From Xanthomonas euvesicatoria pv. euvesicatoria (GTDB taxonomy: Bacteria; Pseudomonadota; Gammaproteobacteria; Xanthomonadales; Xanthomonadaceae): a DNA stretch of 64,000 nucleotides. The stretch lies in assembly GCF_020880415.1 (NCBI RefSeq), contig NZ_JAJIUJ010000090.1:1-64000 (forward strand), written 5' to 3'. Of this stretch, positions 34,797-43,712 are shown piece by piece (positions within the stretch are counted from its first letter, which is position 1; each line of letters starts with the position of its first letter). The notes below the pieces were generated by a model that was not told the DNA's origin, did not search any database, and saw nothing but the letters and a program-made list of their open reading frames with translations. A program made the position numbers and the translations under genes.

Positions 34797-35547
34797 GATG
34801 TAGTCCTTGCGAGGAAGAAGACGTCGAGCGCGCCCGCAGCTGATCCGCGATTGGAAGGCCGCATTGAACCGCTTTACGATCCAGTTCGAGGGGCGGATCC
34901 CCCCGCTGTAACCAAAATCCGGTTACAAAAAAAAGCCTGCTCACGCTCGACTGGGGCGACCACGTCTCGACTAGAGCGGCCAGGACCCACAAATCAGCGC
35001 GCCATGCCGATCAGGGACCGAGCCATGACAGTCGCCTTGGTATCTTGTCGATTTCTTGCGGTGACTGTAGAAGCAAGTTTGAGGGGAGCGCTTTGCTTTA
35101 CCGAAGTCCTGGCTGGGACGACGAAGGCATTGACGCGGAGGATGACCCATACCTTCCCCAACAGGCTGAGCATCAGCCTCCTGGCGTTGCACTGCTGCAA
35201 TGGTCTTTTTCTATTCGCCACGGAGTGCGGTGGCCGCGGCTGTTCCCGAGGGCTGGCAGGAATTCGTGTAAAAACTTTTGCTGACAGCTAGCTAGGCCTG
35301 TTAACACATTCGAAGCCCATCAACGGTGAGCACAAGCTGAGGACTCCAAAGCAAAGGATCGACCCGATTGAACTTGGATGGGACCACTGGCACGAAACCA
35401 GGATCGAGCGCCAACTGGCGGGTTTCATTGCCTTAGTAAGCGCGATCCATTAGCGGATGAATCGGCCGCTCCACTTGCCCTAGTGTTCAAGCAATGCACA
35501 GCCTGCTGGTGCGCCATGTGCGTTGCCAGGCCTCAATCCGAACGTGA
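34797..35547. other. Non-coding or decayed region upstream of the effector genes
   Basis: It holds the effector leader, a small inverted repeat GTAACC...GGTTAC at 34908-34926 next to an A8 run, and the direct copy of ATTCGTGTAAAAA at 35262-35274. Frames of 75-80 codons on both strands between 34990 and 35290 may be transposon debris but cannot be assigned. Confidence 0.45.
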
Positions 35548-36036
35548 TGGCTGTTCGAGCATCTGGGGCAACCAGACGCGAACGAAACAGTTCATCGGCA
35601 GGCAACTGCTCGGCGGCAGGACGGCGTATACGCATGGGCGAAAACTGCAGAAACCAGTACGTGGAGTAACGAAGACTGGCAATTCCAGCACGCCGAACAA
35701 GCAGGTGATACCGCGCAATGGATGCGGTTTGGAGGTTTTTCAGGGGCGACTACTACATATACATGCAGCAGCGCGTGTTCGGTGCCAATTGCGCACATCT
35801 GCAGCACGGCGAACGCGCTCGGCTCGGGGCGAACGCGCCAACGTGATACGCATCGGGAACGATCGAGCGCGTCCTGCCGAAGCTCGGCAGCGACCACGGA
35901 GACATCGTCGGCAATGTTGCCGCAGAGCTGCGAGCTGGGCGCCCCGTTTGGCAAGAACGGGACACCCGCCGGGCGAGCTGCAACTGGATCGTTGGGCTGT
36001 TGATCCCGGTACCGGCGCGCTTCCAGGCGATCAAGA
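35548..36036 (+). pseudogene. Possible decayed coding region upstream of xopAK
   Basis: Two plus-strand frames show protein-like sequence that runs together only if a frameshift near 35730 and a stop near 35845 are bridged. The first has WAKTAETSTWSNEDWQFQHA; the second has FFRGDYYIYMQQRVFGANCA and then, after the stop, IERVLPKLGSDHGDIVGNVA and SCNWIVGLLIPVP. The aromatic-rich pattern is unlike a GC-driven chance frame. The parent family is unknown; a decayed effector or transposase is possible. Confidence 0.3.
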
Positions 36037-36184
36037 CGCGATGTTCGAAGAAGCAGGCCTCGCGCATCCGTTTTCGTCCAAGCAGAACACTTCGTTTTCC
36101 AGTCCCATCGGTTCGGCAGGGGGCGTGCCCTCGTGCAGGAGCGATGCGAGGATCCAGACGTGTATCGCGGGCGGTCCTGACTCC

Positions 36185-36973
36185 ATGAAGCCGGCTTCCA
36201 TCAGACCCGACACATCCACCAGCACCGCTTACACCGCGGAGCCGCCGCCTTCGGCCGATCCAGCCGACGGGATTGCGCAGTGGCCTGCGCCCCATCCCGA
36301 CTGCCAGGGGTTGCCACGCCAACGACCCAGAAAGCGTGTTGCCGACACCGCGGGCGATGGCGATGGCGCACGGGCCGGCAGCCGTGCGCGCCCATGCGGC
36401 AGCGACGCATTCGCCATCCCGGACGGCTTTACCCGGGAGCAGATCCAACCATTTCACGATCTGGAACGACAATACGCCGCACTCTTTTGCACGTCCCACA
36501 TCCGCGCCGTCCGGTCTGCACGCGATATCCAAGCCAGCCGGACAATGGATGTGGATATGGACGCATGTGTCGTCATCAATCTTGCGCAAGATGGATTTGA
36601 TTCGATCGGCACGCACGGTTTGTCTTCATGCGTCTGCATTTGTGCAAAAGGAAAGAATCCTCGCGGCCACGACATCCTGGGCCTGCTGCATTATTCGGGG
36701 ATACAGGATGCACAAGACGCACTTTCCGAAATCCGCGACGATATGCGCGAAGAAGGCGTGCGTAAGCCCGACATATTCCTGGTAGGCGGCATGATCTCCA
36801 ACCAAGACGAGCTGGGCAGCTTCGAAATCGAGAGAGACCTGCTGGCGCTCGGGCACGACTTCAATATCGTAGGCGCCAAGCTGCACCCCAGCATGAGCGA
36901 TCGCAACGGCGAGGAGAATGCCATCAACCTGGGCATGACGGCCGATGGCATCTATTACTACAAGTCGTGGTGA
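36185..36973 (+). CDS. xopAK: XopAK-type type III effector, predicted Cys-His deamidase
   Basis: A 262-aa protein from ATG 36185; the frame is open for 269 codons more but those look non-coding. An alternative ATG at 36041 would give 310 aa. The first 90 residues are Ser/Thr/Pro-rich, as in effectors injected into plant cells. The C-terminal half resembles the HopAK1-related domain and the CheD/CNF1 deamidase fold, with a likely nucleophile Cys149 in LSSCVCICAKG and His169 in LGLLHYSG. Three TTCGB half-sites lie at 36073-36116 but with spacers of 13 and 16 bp, not the PIP-box 15. It ends 34 bp from convergent metQ. Confidence 0.65.
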   Translation: MKPASIRPDTSTSTAYTAEPPPSADPADGIAQWPAPHPDCQGLPRQRPRKRVADTAGDGDGARAGSRARPCGSDAFAIPDGFTREQIQPFHDLERQYAALFCTSHIRAVRSARDIQASRTMDVDMDACVVINLAQDGFDSIGTHGLSSCVCICAKGKNPRGHDILGLLHYSGIQDAQDALSEIRDDMREEGVRKPDIFLVGGMISNQDELGSFEIERDLLALGHDFNIVGAKLHPSMSDRNGEENAINLGMTADGIYYYKSW

Positions 36974-37007
36974 AGACGCCTGGGTGTAAAAGCGCCGCTG
37001 CCCGCAC

Positions 37008-37808
37008 TCAAAACGCCGGCAGCACCGCGCCCTTGTACTTCTGCTCGATAAAGGCTTTCACTTCCGGGCTGGTCAGCGCTTTGGCCAGTTTCTGCACGCG
37101 CGCATCGTCCTTATTGTCGGCGCGCGCCACCAGGAAGTTGACGTACGGCGAGTCCTTGCTTTCGATCGCCAGCGCATCGCGGGTGGGATTAAGCCCGGCG
37201 TCGAGCGCGTAATTGGTGTTGATCAGCGCCAGATCGACCTGGTCCAGGACGCGCGGCAGCATGGCCGAATCGAGTTCGCGAAATTTGAGTTGCTTGGGGT
37301 TTTCGACGATGTCGCGCTGGCTGGACAGGGCGTTGCTCGGGTCCTTGAGTTTGATCACCCCGGCCTTGTCGAGCAGGATCAGCGCGCGGCTGTTGTTGCT
37401 CGGGTCGTTAGGGATCACCACATCGGCGCCGGTAGGTAGCTCGGCCAGCGCCTTGAAGCGGCGCGAATAGGCACCGAAGGGCTCGATATGCACGCCGACG
37501 ACGGTGACCAGCTGGCTCTTGCGGTCGCGGTTGTACGCATCCAGATAGGGCTCGGTCTGGAAGTAGTTGACGTCGATCTGCTTCTGCACGACCTGGTCGT
37601 TGGGCTGCACGTAGTCGTTGAACACCCGTACATCGAGCTTGACGCCCTGCTTGGCCAGCAGCGGTTCGACCACTTCCAGGATTTCGGCATGCGGCACGGC
37701 CGTGGCGGCCACGGTCAGGGTGTCGCCGCCGCTGCCGCCACCGCCACCACAGGACGCCAATGCCAGCGTGGCTGCCGCCAGGAGGGAACGAAACGCGAAT
37801 GTGCTCAT
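37008..37808 (-). CDS. metQ: Methionine ABC transporter substrate-binding lipoprotein MetQ
   Basis: Binds methionine in the periplasm for the MetNI importer. The signal peptide ends in the lipobox LASC (Cys20), followed by a glycine-rich linker GGGGGSGG that tethers the domain to the membrane. The NLPA domain includes VPHAEILEVVEPLLAKQGV near its start and NTNYALDAGLNP. At 266 aa it is family-sized. It lies downstream of metI with a 146-bp gap, last in the metN-metI-metQ set. Confidence 0.93.
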   Translation of the reverse strand: MSTFAFRSLLAAATLALASCGGGGGSGGDTLTVAATAVPHAEILEVVEPLLAKQGVKLDVRVFNDYVQPNDQVVQKQIDVNYFQTEPYLDAYNRDRKSQLVTVVGVHIEPFGAYSRRFKALAELPTGADVVIPNDPSNNSRALILLDKAGVIKLKDPSNALSSQRDIVENPKQLKFRELDSAMLPRVLDQVDLALINTNYALDAGLNPTRDALAIESKDSPYVNFLVARADNKDDARVQKLAKALTSPEVKAFIEQKYKGAVLPAF

Positions 37809-37954
37809 GTAGGGATCCGTGGGAGGAGGAATGCGGACCTGCCGCAGGCGCTCAACCTACCAGACACGGCGTGTGGCAGCGATGCACCGCGCGGTGCGGA
37901 CGGGGCGGCGATGCAGCTGTTGGGTCACGTGCGCCCCAACGGCCGCGCACCGGC

Positions 37955-38650
37955 TCAGCGCCGGCTGTAATGCGCCACCAGGCGGTCGCCCAGCATCTGC
38001 AGCACCTGCACCAGTACCAGCAAGGCGATGACGGTGATCAGTGCCACGTCCGAGTGCGAGCGCAGGTAGCCCTCGCGATAGGCCACATCGCCCAGGCCGC
38101 CGGAACCGATCGCACCGCCCATCGCGGTGAAGCCGATCAGCGCGATGGTGGTCACTGTGGCGCCGGCGATCAGGCCGGGGCGCGCTTCGGGCAACAGCAC
38201 CCGCAGCACCAGTTGCCGGGTAGTGGCGCCCATTGCCTGGCTGGCTTCGATGATCCCGCGGTCGACTTCGCGCAGCGCGGTTTCCACCAGGCGTGCGTAA
38301 AACGGCGCGGCGCCGACCACCAGCGGCAGGATCGCGCCGCGCACGCCCAGCGAAGTGCCCATCAGCATCAGCGTGAGCGGGATCATCGCGATCATCAAAA
38401 TGATGAAGGGCACCGAGCGCAGCAGGTTGATCAGCGCCGCGAGCGCGCCGTACAGCACCGGGCGCCGGCGCAACTGCGGCGCGCCGCACAGGAACAGCGC
38501 AACGCCCAGCGGCAGGCCGATCAGCAATGTCAGCGGCAACGCACCGGCCAGCATCAGCAAGGTATCGAGGGTGGCCTGGCCGATGTCGCTCCACTTGGCG
38601 GCATCGAGATTGCGGAAGAAACCGCCGGCGGCAGCAACGATCGGGGTCAT
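37955..38650 (-). CDS. metI: Methionine ABC transporter permease MetI
   Basis: Membrane subunit of the methionine importer, 231 aa with five helices. The EAA-loop region reads [22 protein letters not shown], which contacts the ATPase. The start at 38650 overlaps the metN stop (ATGA); the open frame further upstream is a shadow of metN. Confidence 0.94.
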   Translation of the reverse strand: MTPIVAAAGGFFRNLDAAKWSDIGQATLDTLLMLAGALPLTLLIGLPLGVALFLCGAPQLRRRPVLYGALAALINLLRSVPFIILMIAMIPLTLMLMGTSLGVRGAILPLVVGAAPFYARLVETALREVDRGIIEASQAMGATTRQLVLRVLLPEARPGLIAGATVTTIALIGFTAMGGAIGSGGLGDVAYREGYLRSHSDVALITVIALLVLVQVLQMLGDRLVAHYSRR

Positions 38651-39654
38651 ACGCGCAGATCCTCCACCTGCACGCCGGCGGCGACGAAACCGGCGCGTGC
38701 AGCGTTCTGGTCGCCGCCGGTCAGGGCGACGATGAGCTGGCCGTAGGGCGTGTCCTTGATGCGATCCACCCGCCCGGACAGAATGTTGTAGTCCACCCCG
38801 GTTTCGCGGGCGATGCGGCCCAGAACCGGTTCGTAGGTACCGTTGCCCAGGAAGGTCAGCCGCACGATGCGTCCGCCGACTGCGGCGAAATCGCGATGCA
38901 GCTCGGCTTCGTCCACATGTTCGGCTTCGGAAACGAAGCGCCGGGTGGTGGCGTGTTTGGGATGCAGGAACACCTCGGTCACCGGGCCGGTTTCCACCAG
39001 CTTGCCGGCGTCCAGCACCGCGACGCGGTCGCAGACACGGCGGATCACATCCATCTCGTGGGTGATCAGCACGATGGTCAGGCCGAGCTCGCGATTGATC
39101 TGCGCCAGCAGCTGCAGCACCGAGGCGGTGGTCTGCGGGTCCAGCGCGCTGGTGGCCTCGTCGCACAGCAGGATCTGCGGGCGGGTGGCCAGCGCGCGCG
39201 CAATGCCCACGCGCTGCTTCTGCCCGCCCGATAGTTGCGCCGGATACTTGTTGGCGTGCTCCTGCAGCCCGACCCGGGCCAGCAGCTCGGCCACGCGCGC
39301 ATCGATCTCGGCACGCGGCGTGCCGGCCAGTTCCAGCGGGAAGGCGACATTGCCGGCCACGGTGCGCGAGGACAGCAGGTTGAAGTGCTGGAAAATCATG
39401 CCGATGCGGCGGCGCAAGGCGCGCAGGCCCTGGCCGTCCAGCGCGGTCACGTCCTCGTCGCCGATCAGCAGACGACCGCCGCTGGGCTCTTCCAGCCGGT
39501 TGATCAGCCGGATCAGCGTGGATTTGCCGGCACCGGAATGGCCGATGATGCCGAACACCTCACCCGGGCCGATCCGCAGATCGAGCGGATGCAGCGCCAC
39601 GATCTGGCGACCGTCGACGGAATAGGACTTGTGCAGGCGCTGAAACTGGATCAC
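38647..39654 (-). CDS. metN: Methionine ABC transporter ATP-binding protein MetN
   Basis: ATPase of the methionine importer, 335 aa. Walker [10 protein letters not shown], signature [15 protein letters not shown] and Walker [13 protein letters not shown] are present. The C-terminal NIL domain (about residues 255-335) is the site where methionine inhibits the transporter. It is the first gene of the operon; the upstream region is filled by the heptamer array, and I saw no SAM riboswitch there. Confidence 0.95.
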   Translation of the reverse strand: MIQFQRLHKSYSVDGRQIVALHPLDLRIGPGEVFGIIGHSGAGKSTLIRLINRLEEPSGGRLLIGDEDVTALDGQGLRALRRRIGMIFQHFNLLSSRTVAGNVAFPLELAGTPRAEIDARVAELLARVGLQEHANKYPAQLSGGQKQRVGIARALATRPQILLCDEATSALDPQTTASVLQLLAQINRELGLTIVLITHEMDVIRRVCDRVAVLDAGKLVETGPVTEVFLHPKHATTRRFVSEAEHVDEAELHRDFAAVGGRIVRLTFLGNGTYEPVLGRIARETGVDYNILSGRVDRIKDTPYGQLIVALTGGDQNAARAGFVAAGVQVEDLRV

Positions 39655-39689
39655 CGCGCGTGGCCGGTTGGGGGGTCGTGAAGCCTACC

Positions 39690-39890
39690 ATCGGGATTGG
39701 GGATTGGGGATTGGCAAAGGCCACGGCGGCCCCGCTGTTGCCAATCCCGAATCGCGAATCCCGAATCACGGCCGCCAGGGATTCGCAAAGGCCACGGCGC
39801 TTCGGCTGTTGCGAATCCCGAATCCCGAATCCCGAATCCCGAATCCCGAATCCCAAATCCCAAATCCCGAATCCCGAATCCCGAATCCCG
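39690..39890. repeat. Expanded heptamer array, 11 tandem AATCCCG-type units
   Basis: Eleven contiguous 7-bp units (nine AATCCCG and two AATCCCA) run from 39814 to 39890. Before them lie two smaller inverted pairs built from GGGATTG and AATCCCG units around a GGCCACGGCGGC/GCTTCGGC centre (39691-39790). The array fills the whole space between metN and the DMT transporter gene and is the largest of at least five related arrays in the window. Confidence 0.9.
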
Positions 39891-39893
39891 TCC

Positions 39894-40790
39894 TCACGGC
39901 CTCTCAAGCGGCAACGGCCTGTCCGCCTGGCGTATCCGCTCCCGGCGCAACAAATACAGCCCGCTGGCGACGATGATGCCGGCGCCGGTCCAGGTCCAAC
40001 TGCCGGGCAGGGTCTGCCACAGCACCCAGTCCCAGCCGATCACCCAGACCAGACCGGTGTATTCCAGCGGGGCGATCATCGAGGCCTCGCCGCGCATGAA
40101 GGCCTGGGTCAGCGCAACCTGGCCGAGCGCACCGGCCAGGCCCATGCCGGCAATCAGCCCGGCGTGCCCGGCCTGTAGGGGCACCCAGCCGGGGATGGCC
40201 AGCAACCCGGCGCCGATCGCCATGAACAGCAAGAACCACACCACCATGGCCTGCGGGGTGTCGGTGCGGGTCAGCAGGCTCGCGGTGATCGCCGCGACGG
40301 CATAGGCGGTGGCGGCCAGCAGCACCATCAGCCCGGGCAGCGAGATCAGCCCGTCCACGCCCGGGCGCAGCACCACGATCACCCCGACCAGGCCAATGCC
40401 GATCGCGGTCCAACGGCGCGGGCCGACGTGCTCGCCCAGCAGCGGCACCGACAGCGCGGCCACCAGTAGCGGCGCCACGAAATACAGGGTGTAGGCGGTG
40501 GACAACGGCATGCGTTTGATGCCGAAGACGAAGCAGCCGATCATCACCATGCCCAGCACCCCGCGCAGCAGATGCAGGCCCCAGCGCACCGGCACGATCG
40601 CGCGCGGCCCGGCAGTGGCGAACACCCACACCAGCACGAACGGCAACGAGGCGGCGCCGCGCAACAAGGTGACCTGCAGCGGCGGGTAATGCGCCGAGAG
40701 CAGCTTCATTCCCGCGTCCATCAGCGAGAAACAGGCCACGGCGGCCACCATCCAGGCGATGGCGGGAAGCGGGGAGCGGGTGGTGGGCAT
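39894..40790 (-). CDS. DMT-superfamily (EamA) transporter
   Basis: An inner-membrane transporter of 298 aa with ten helices in two EamA repeats. The first begins AIAWMVAAVACFSLMDAGMKLLS; the second begins near residue 145. The C-terminus is basic (LLRRERIRQADR). The start at 40790 is chosen to match the family N-terminus. The substrate, perhaps a metabolite or amino acid, cannot be deduced. The stop lies four bases from the heptamer array. Confidence 0.85.
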   Translation of the reverse strand: MPTTRSPLPAIAWMVAAVACFSLMDAGMKLLSAHYPPLQVTLLRGAASLPFVLVWVFATAGPRAIVPVRWGLHLLRGVLGMVMIGCFVFGIKRMPLSTAYTLYFVAPLLVAALSVPLLGEHVGPRRWTAIGIGLVGVIVVLRPGVDGLISLPGLMVLLAATAYAVAAITASLLTRTDTPQAMVVWFLLFMAIGAGLLAIPGWVPLQAGHAGLIAGMGLAGALGQVALTQAFMRGEASMIAPLEYTGLVWVIGWDWVLWQTLPGSWTWTGAGIIVASGLYLLRRERIRQADRPLPLERP

Positions 40791-40897
40791 GCACGCATTA
40801 TCGCCGCGGCACTGGCACGCCCGCCAATGCCCGCATGACGGCCGGGCCGGCACGATGGCCTAGAATGGCGGCTGTTTTTCAATTGCAGGAGCTTTGC

Positions 40898-41383
40898 ATG
40901 CCTTCCTTCGACGTTGTGTCCGAAGTGGACAAGCACGAACTGACCAATGCGGTGGATCAGGCCAACCGCGAGCTGGACACACGTTTCGACTTCAAGGGAG
41001 TCCAGGCCAAGTTCGAGCTGGAAGACGGCAAGGTGATCAACCAGTCCGCGCCCAGCGATTTCCAGATCAAGCAGATGACCGACATCCTGCGCGCGCGGTT
41101 GCTGGCGCGCGGCATCGACATCCGCTGCCTGGAGTTTGGCGAGGTGGAAACCAACCTGGCCGGCGCGCGGCAGAAAGTGACCGTCAAGCAAGGCATCGAG
41201 CAGAAGCAGGCCAAGCAGCTGGTGGCCAAGTTGAAGGAAGCCAAGCTCAAGGTCGAAGCGCAGATCAATGGCGACAAGCTGCGCGTCACCGGCAAGAAGC
41301 GCGACGATCTGCAGGACGCGATCGCGCTGCTCAAAAAGGCCGACTTCGAACTGCCGCTGCAGTTCGACAACTTCCGCGATTGA
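40898..41383 (+). CDS. yajQ: YajQ family nucleotide-binding protein
   Basis: A 161-aa cytoplasmic protein with two ferredoxin-like halves. It starts MPSFDVVSEVDKHELTNAVD after a good AGGAG, and has the family segments ELDTRFDFKGVQA and VEAQINGDKLRVTGKKRDDL. From memory, the X. campestris homologue has been reported as a cyclic di-GMP receptor acting on virulence gene control; here that role is inferred from homology. Signalling genes follow directly downstream. Confidence 0.95.
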   Translation: MPSFDVVSEVDKHELTNAVDQANRELDTRFDFKGVQAKFELEDGKVINQSAPSDFQIKQMTDILRARLLARGIDIRCLEFGEVETNLAGARQKVTVKQGIEQKQAKQLVAKLKEAKLKVEAQINGDKLRVTGKKRDDLQDAIALLKKADFELPLQFDNFRD

Positions 41384-41521
41384 GTGCGGCGGGGTGACCG
41401 CAACGATCGGGACGGCGCTGCGCGTGCGCGCCGTGCGGCCGGGTGAGCCGGAGTGGCGCCTGCGGCCTGCGCGCGGCGCGGTGGCGCCCGTCACCTCGCC
41501 GCACTGGCCTAGCCTGCGAGC

Positions 41522-41983
41522 ATGCGCGACCTGTTCGCCAGCCTGTTGCAACGCCTGCGCATGCACGGGCCGGCCAACGCAGCGGGCGAACATGCCCGGC
41601 ACGCCGCCGCCCATGCGCAACCACGCATCGAGACCGGCTCGACGCTGCACACCATGGCCGACCTGGATCCGGTGGCGGCAGCGGCGTTTGCCGATGCCTT
41701 CCTGGTGGAGATCGAACATGCCATCGCCACCTGCACGCTCGGCGATGCCGGCACGCCGCAGGCGCAGGCGCTGCAGCAGATCCAATCGTTGAAAAACACC
41801 ATCTCGCTGACCGGCTCGCAGCAACTGCTGAAGGCCTGCGACCAGTTGCGCGATGCCGCAAGCCATGGCGCGCTGGGCGAAACGCTTGCGCAGCGTTTCA
41901 CTGCGGTGGCGAACGCGGCTGGCCTGCTGGTCAAGCAGTACCGGCGTACCCTTCCCTCCGACGATGCGGACCCTCATGCGTAG
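41522..41983 (+). CDS. Degenerate Hpt-like protein lacking the phospho-accepting histidine
   Basis: A 153-aa protein. Residues 45-145 look like a four-helix Hpt domain, but where the HxLKG motif should be the sequence is Q88-S-L-K-N92, followed by the expected TGSQQLLKACDQLRDAA helix. With Gln for His it cannot carry a phosphate there. Its last 8 bp overlap the start of the hybrid kinase gene (ATGCGTAG), so the two are co-translated. It may act as a pseudo-Hpt scaffold or inhibitor. The Hpt assignment rests on pattern only. Confidence 0.6.
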   Translation: MRDLFASLLQRLRMHGPANAAGEHARHAAAHAQPRIETGSTLHTMADLDPVAAAAFADAFLVEIEHAIATCTLGDAGTPQAQALQQIQSLKNTISLTGSQQLLKACDQLRDAASHGALGETLAQRFTAVANAAGLLVKQYRRTLPSDDADPHA

Positions 41984-43712
41984 CACTCCCAACCGCGCAG
42001 CGCCCGGCCTGATCCTGGCCGCCAGGCAGTTGCGCAACGACAGACTGGTGCGGCTGTTCGAGTCGTTCCTGGAATATCGCGCCTGCGTCGGCCGCGTGAT
42101 CGTGCAGAGCATCGTCACCGCGTGGTGCCTGGGCTGGCTGTACGGGCCGCAACCGGTGCTGGTGGCCGACGCGCACCATGTCTTTCCCACCGCGGTCGGC
42201 CTGTGGGTGCTGTCGGTGGTGTGGATGCTGCTGGTACGTCGCCGTGTCATTGCGCCCAGCGAATGGCTCGATGCGATGGGCTTTGCGATGAACCTGCTGT
42301 TCATCGGCATCCAGACCTACCTGGCCTTCATCCTGTTGATGTCGTTGAATGCATTTTTGCCGTTCATCACCATCGCGGCGGTGGCGCGTTACGGGCAACG
42401 CGCGATATTTCCGGTGTTGCTCAGCACCTTCGTGCTGATGCTGTTGACCGCACCGTCAGGCTATTGGCTGTCGCGTCCGGCGTATTTCGTCTATGCCGTG
42501 GCGCTGATCATCGTGCTGCCGTTGCTGGTGGCGCGGATCGTGCTTGCGATGCAGGAAGTGGCACTGCAGGCACTGGCCTCGCGCGATGCGCAAAGCCGTT
42601 TCATCAGCACCATGAGTCACGAATTGCGCACGCCGCTGAATGCGGTGATCAACTGCGCCCAATTGATCGAAACCGAGCAAATGCCGGCACAGCAACGCGA
42701 GTTGCTGCACTCGGTGACCGTCAATGCGACCGCGCTGCGCCATCGTGTCAACGAGGTGCTGGATGTGGCCAGCATCGATGGCGGACGCCTGCAGCTGCAT
42801 CGCAAGCCCTTGAACCTGCTGGACGTGGTCACCACAGTGAAAGCGGTCTGCGCCACCGCGGCGTCCAGCAAGGGCGTCACGCTCGATGTGCGTGTCGATA
42901 GCCCGCAAGCGCCGCACGTGATGGGCGACGAAGGCCGCATCGAACAGGTGATCAGCAACCTAGTGATCAACGCGATCAAGTTCACCCCGGCCGGCGGCAC
43001 GGTGGATCTGCTGATCGACGCGACCCAGGTGCAGGAGCGCTGGAGCATCGCGGTGACCGTCACCGACACCGGTATCGGCGTACCGGACGATCAGAAGGCC
43101 TACATCTTCACTCCGTTCACTCAGCTCAGTACCGGCTTCAGTCGCGTCGAAGGCGGCGTGGGCCTGGGGCTGTACATCGCGCTTTCCGTTTCCGATGCGA
43201 TGGGCGGCAGCCTGACCGTGAGCGACAACCCCGCCGGTGGCAGCATCTTCCGCTGGATGTTCGAACTGCCCGGCGCCGCGGCCGGCAGCCATACGCTCGC
43301 GCTGCGCGATGCGCTGGCCCAGCACGCAGAAAACGTGCCCTCCCTGCATTGCCTGGTCTTTGAAGACATGGATACCAATCGTCTGGTGATCGGCAATCTG
43401 CTGACCCGCGCCGGGCATCGGGTGAGCTTCCAGGTCGATGGCACCGACGCGGTGCAGCGCATCCGCGAGGCAGCGCCGGACCTGGTGTTCCTGGATCTGC
43501 ACATGCCGGGCACGTCCGGCTGGGATGCGCTGCGGCAGGCGCGCGATGCGATGTCGGCGCTGCCGCCGATCATCGTGCTGACCGCCGACACGCGGACCGA
43601 TTCGATGCGCGACGCCAGCGCGGCGGGCGTGGCCGGCTATCTGCCCAAGCCGATCAATGCGCACGAGTTGCTGGCACTGCTCGCCCGGCACGCCAGCCAT
43701 GCACGCCCCTGA
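41976..43712 (+). CDS. Membrane hybrid histidine kinase with receiver domain (RpfC-like layout)
   Basis: A 578-aa kinase. An N-terminal sensor of about five helices (residues 30-190) is followed by HisKA with His215 in STMSHELRTPLNAV, an ATPase domain with DTGIGVPDD and GVGLGLYIALSVSDAMGG, and a C-terminal receiver with Asp507 in VFLDLHMPG. The helix-rich sensor and the order recall RpfC, the diffusible-signal receptor, but no Hpt domain follows. ATG 41976 overlaps the upstream stop; ATG 41964 is an alternative. The hydrolase gene begins 14 bp before its end. Confidence 0.88.
   Translation: MRSTPNRAAPGLILAARQLRNDRLVRLFESFLEYRACVGRVIVQSIVTAWCLGWLYGPQPVLVADAHHVFPTAVGLWVLSVVWMLLVRRRVIAPSEWLDAMGFAMNLLFIGIQTYLAFILLMSLNAFLPFITIAAVARYGQRAIFPVLLSTFVLMLLTAPSGYWLSRPAYFVYAVALIIVLPLLVARIVLAMQEVALQALASRDAQSRFISTMSHELRTPLNAVINCAQLIETEQMPAQQRELLHSVTVNATALRHRVNEVLDVASIDGGRLQLHRKPLNLLDVVTTVKAVCATAASSKGVTLDVRVDSPQAPHVMGDEGRIEQVISNLVINAIKFTPAGGTVDLLIDATQVQERWSIAVTVTDTGIGVPDDQKAYIFTPFTQLSTGFSRVEGGVGLGLYIALSVSDAMGGSLTVSDNPAGGSIFRWMFELPGAAAGSHTLALRDALAQHAENVPSLHCLVFEDMDTNRLVIGNLLTRAGHRVSFQVDGTDAVQRIREAAPDLVFLDLHMPGTSGWDALRQARDAMSALPPIIVLTADTRTDSMRDASAAGVAGYLPKPINAHELLALLARHASHARP

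Noticed and set aside
34908..34934. Inverted repeat GTAACC...GGTTAC next to an A8 run as a terminator
   Set aside because: The A/T run is on the wrong side of the stem for leftward transcription, and no rightward gene ends there.
34947..34971. PIP-box-like pair (GTCGA-N15-GTCGA on the minus strand) before the large effector
   Set aside because: The spacing is right, but both half-sites differ from TTCGB at two positions, and no suitable -10 element follows.
35753..36616. 287-codon minus-strand frame antisense to xopAK
   Set aside because: The sense frame has the deamidase-like motifs; the antisense frame shows no family pattern.
39655..39700. SAM or methionine riboswitch before metN
   Set aside because: The short leader is filled by heptamer repeats and shows no conserved riboswitch core that I could identify.
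39690..39890. Possible CRISPR array
   Set aside because: The units are 7 bp, contiguous and without unique spacers.
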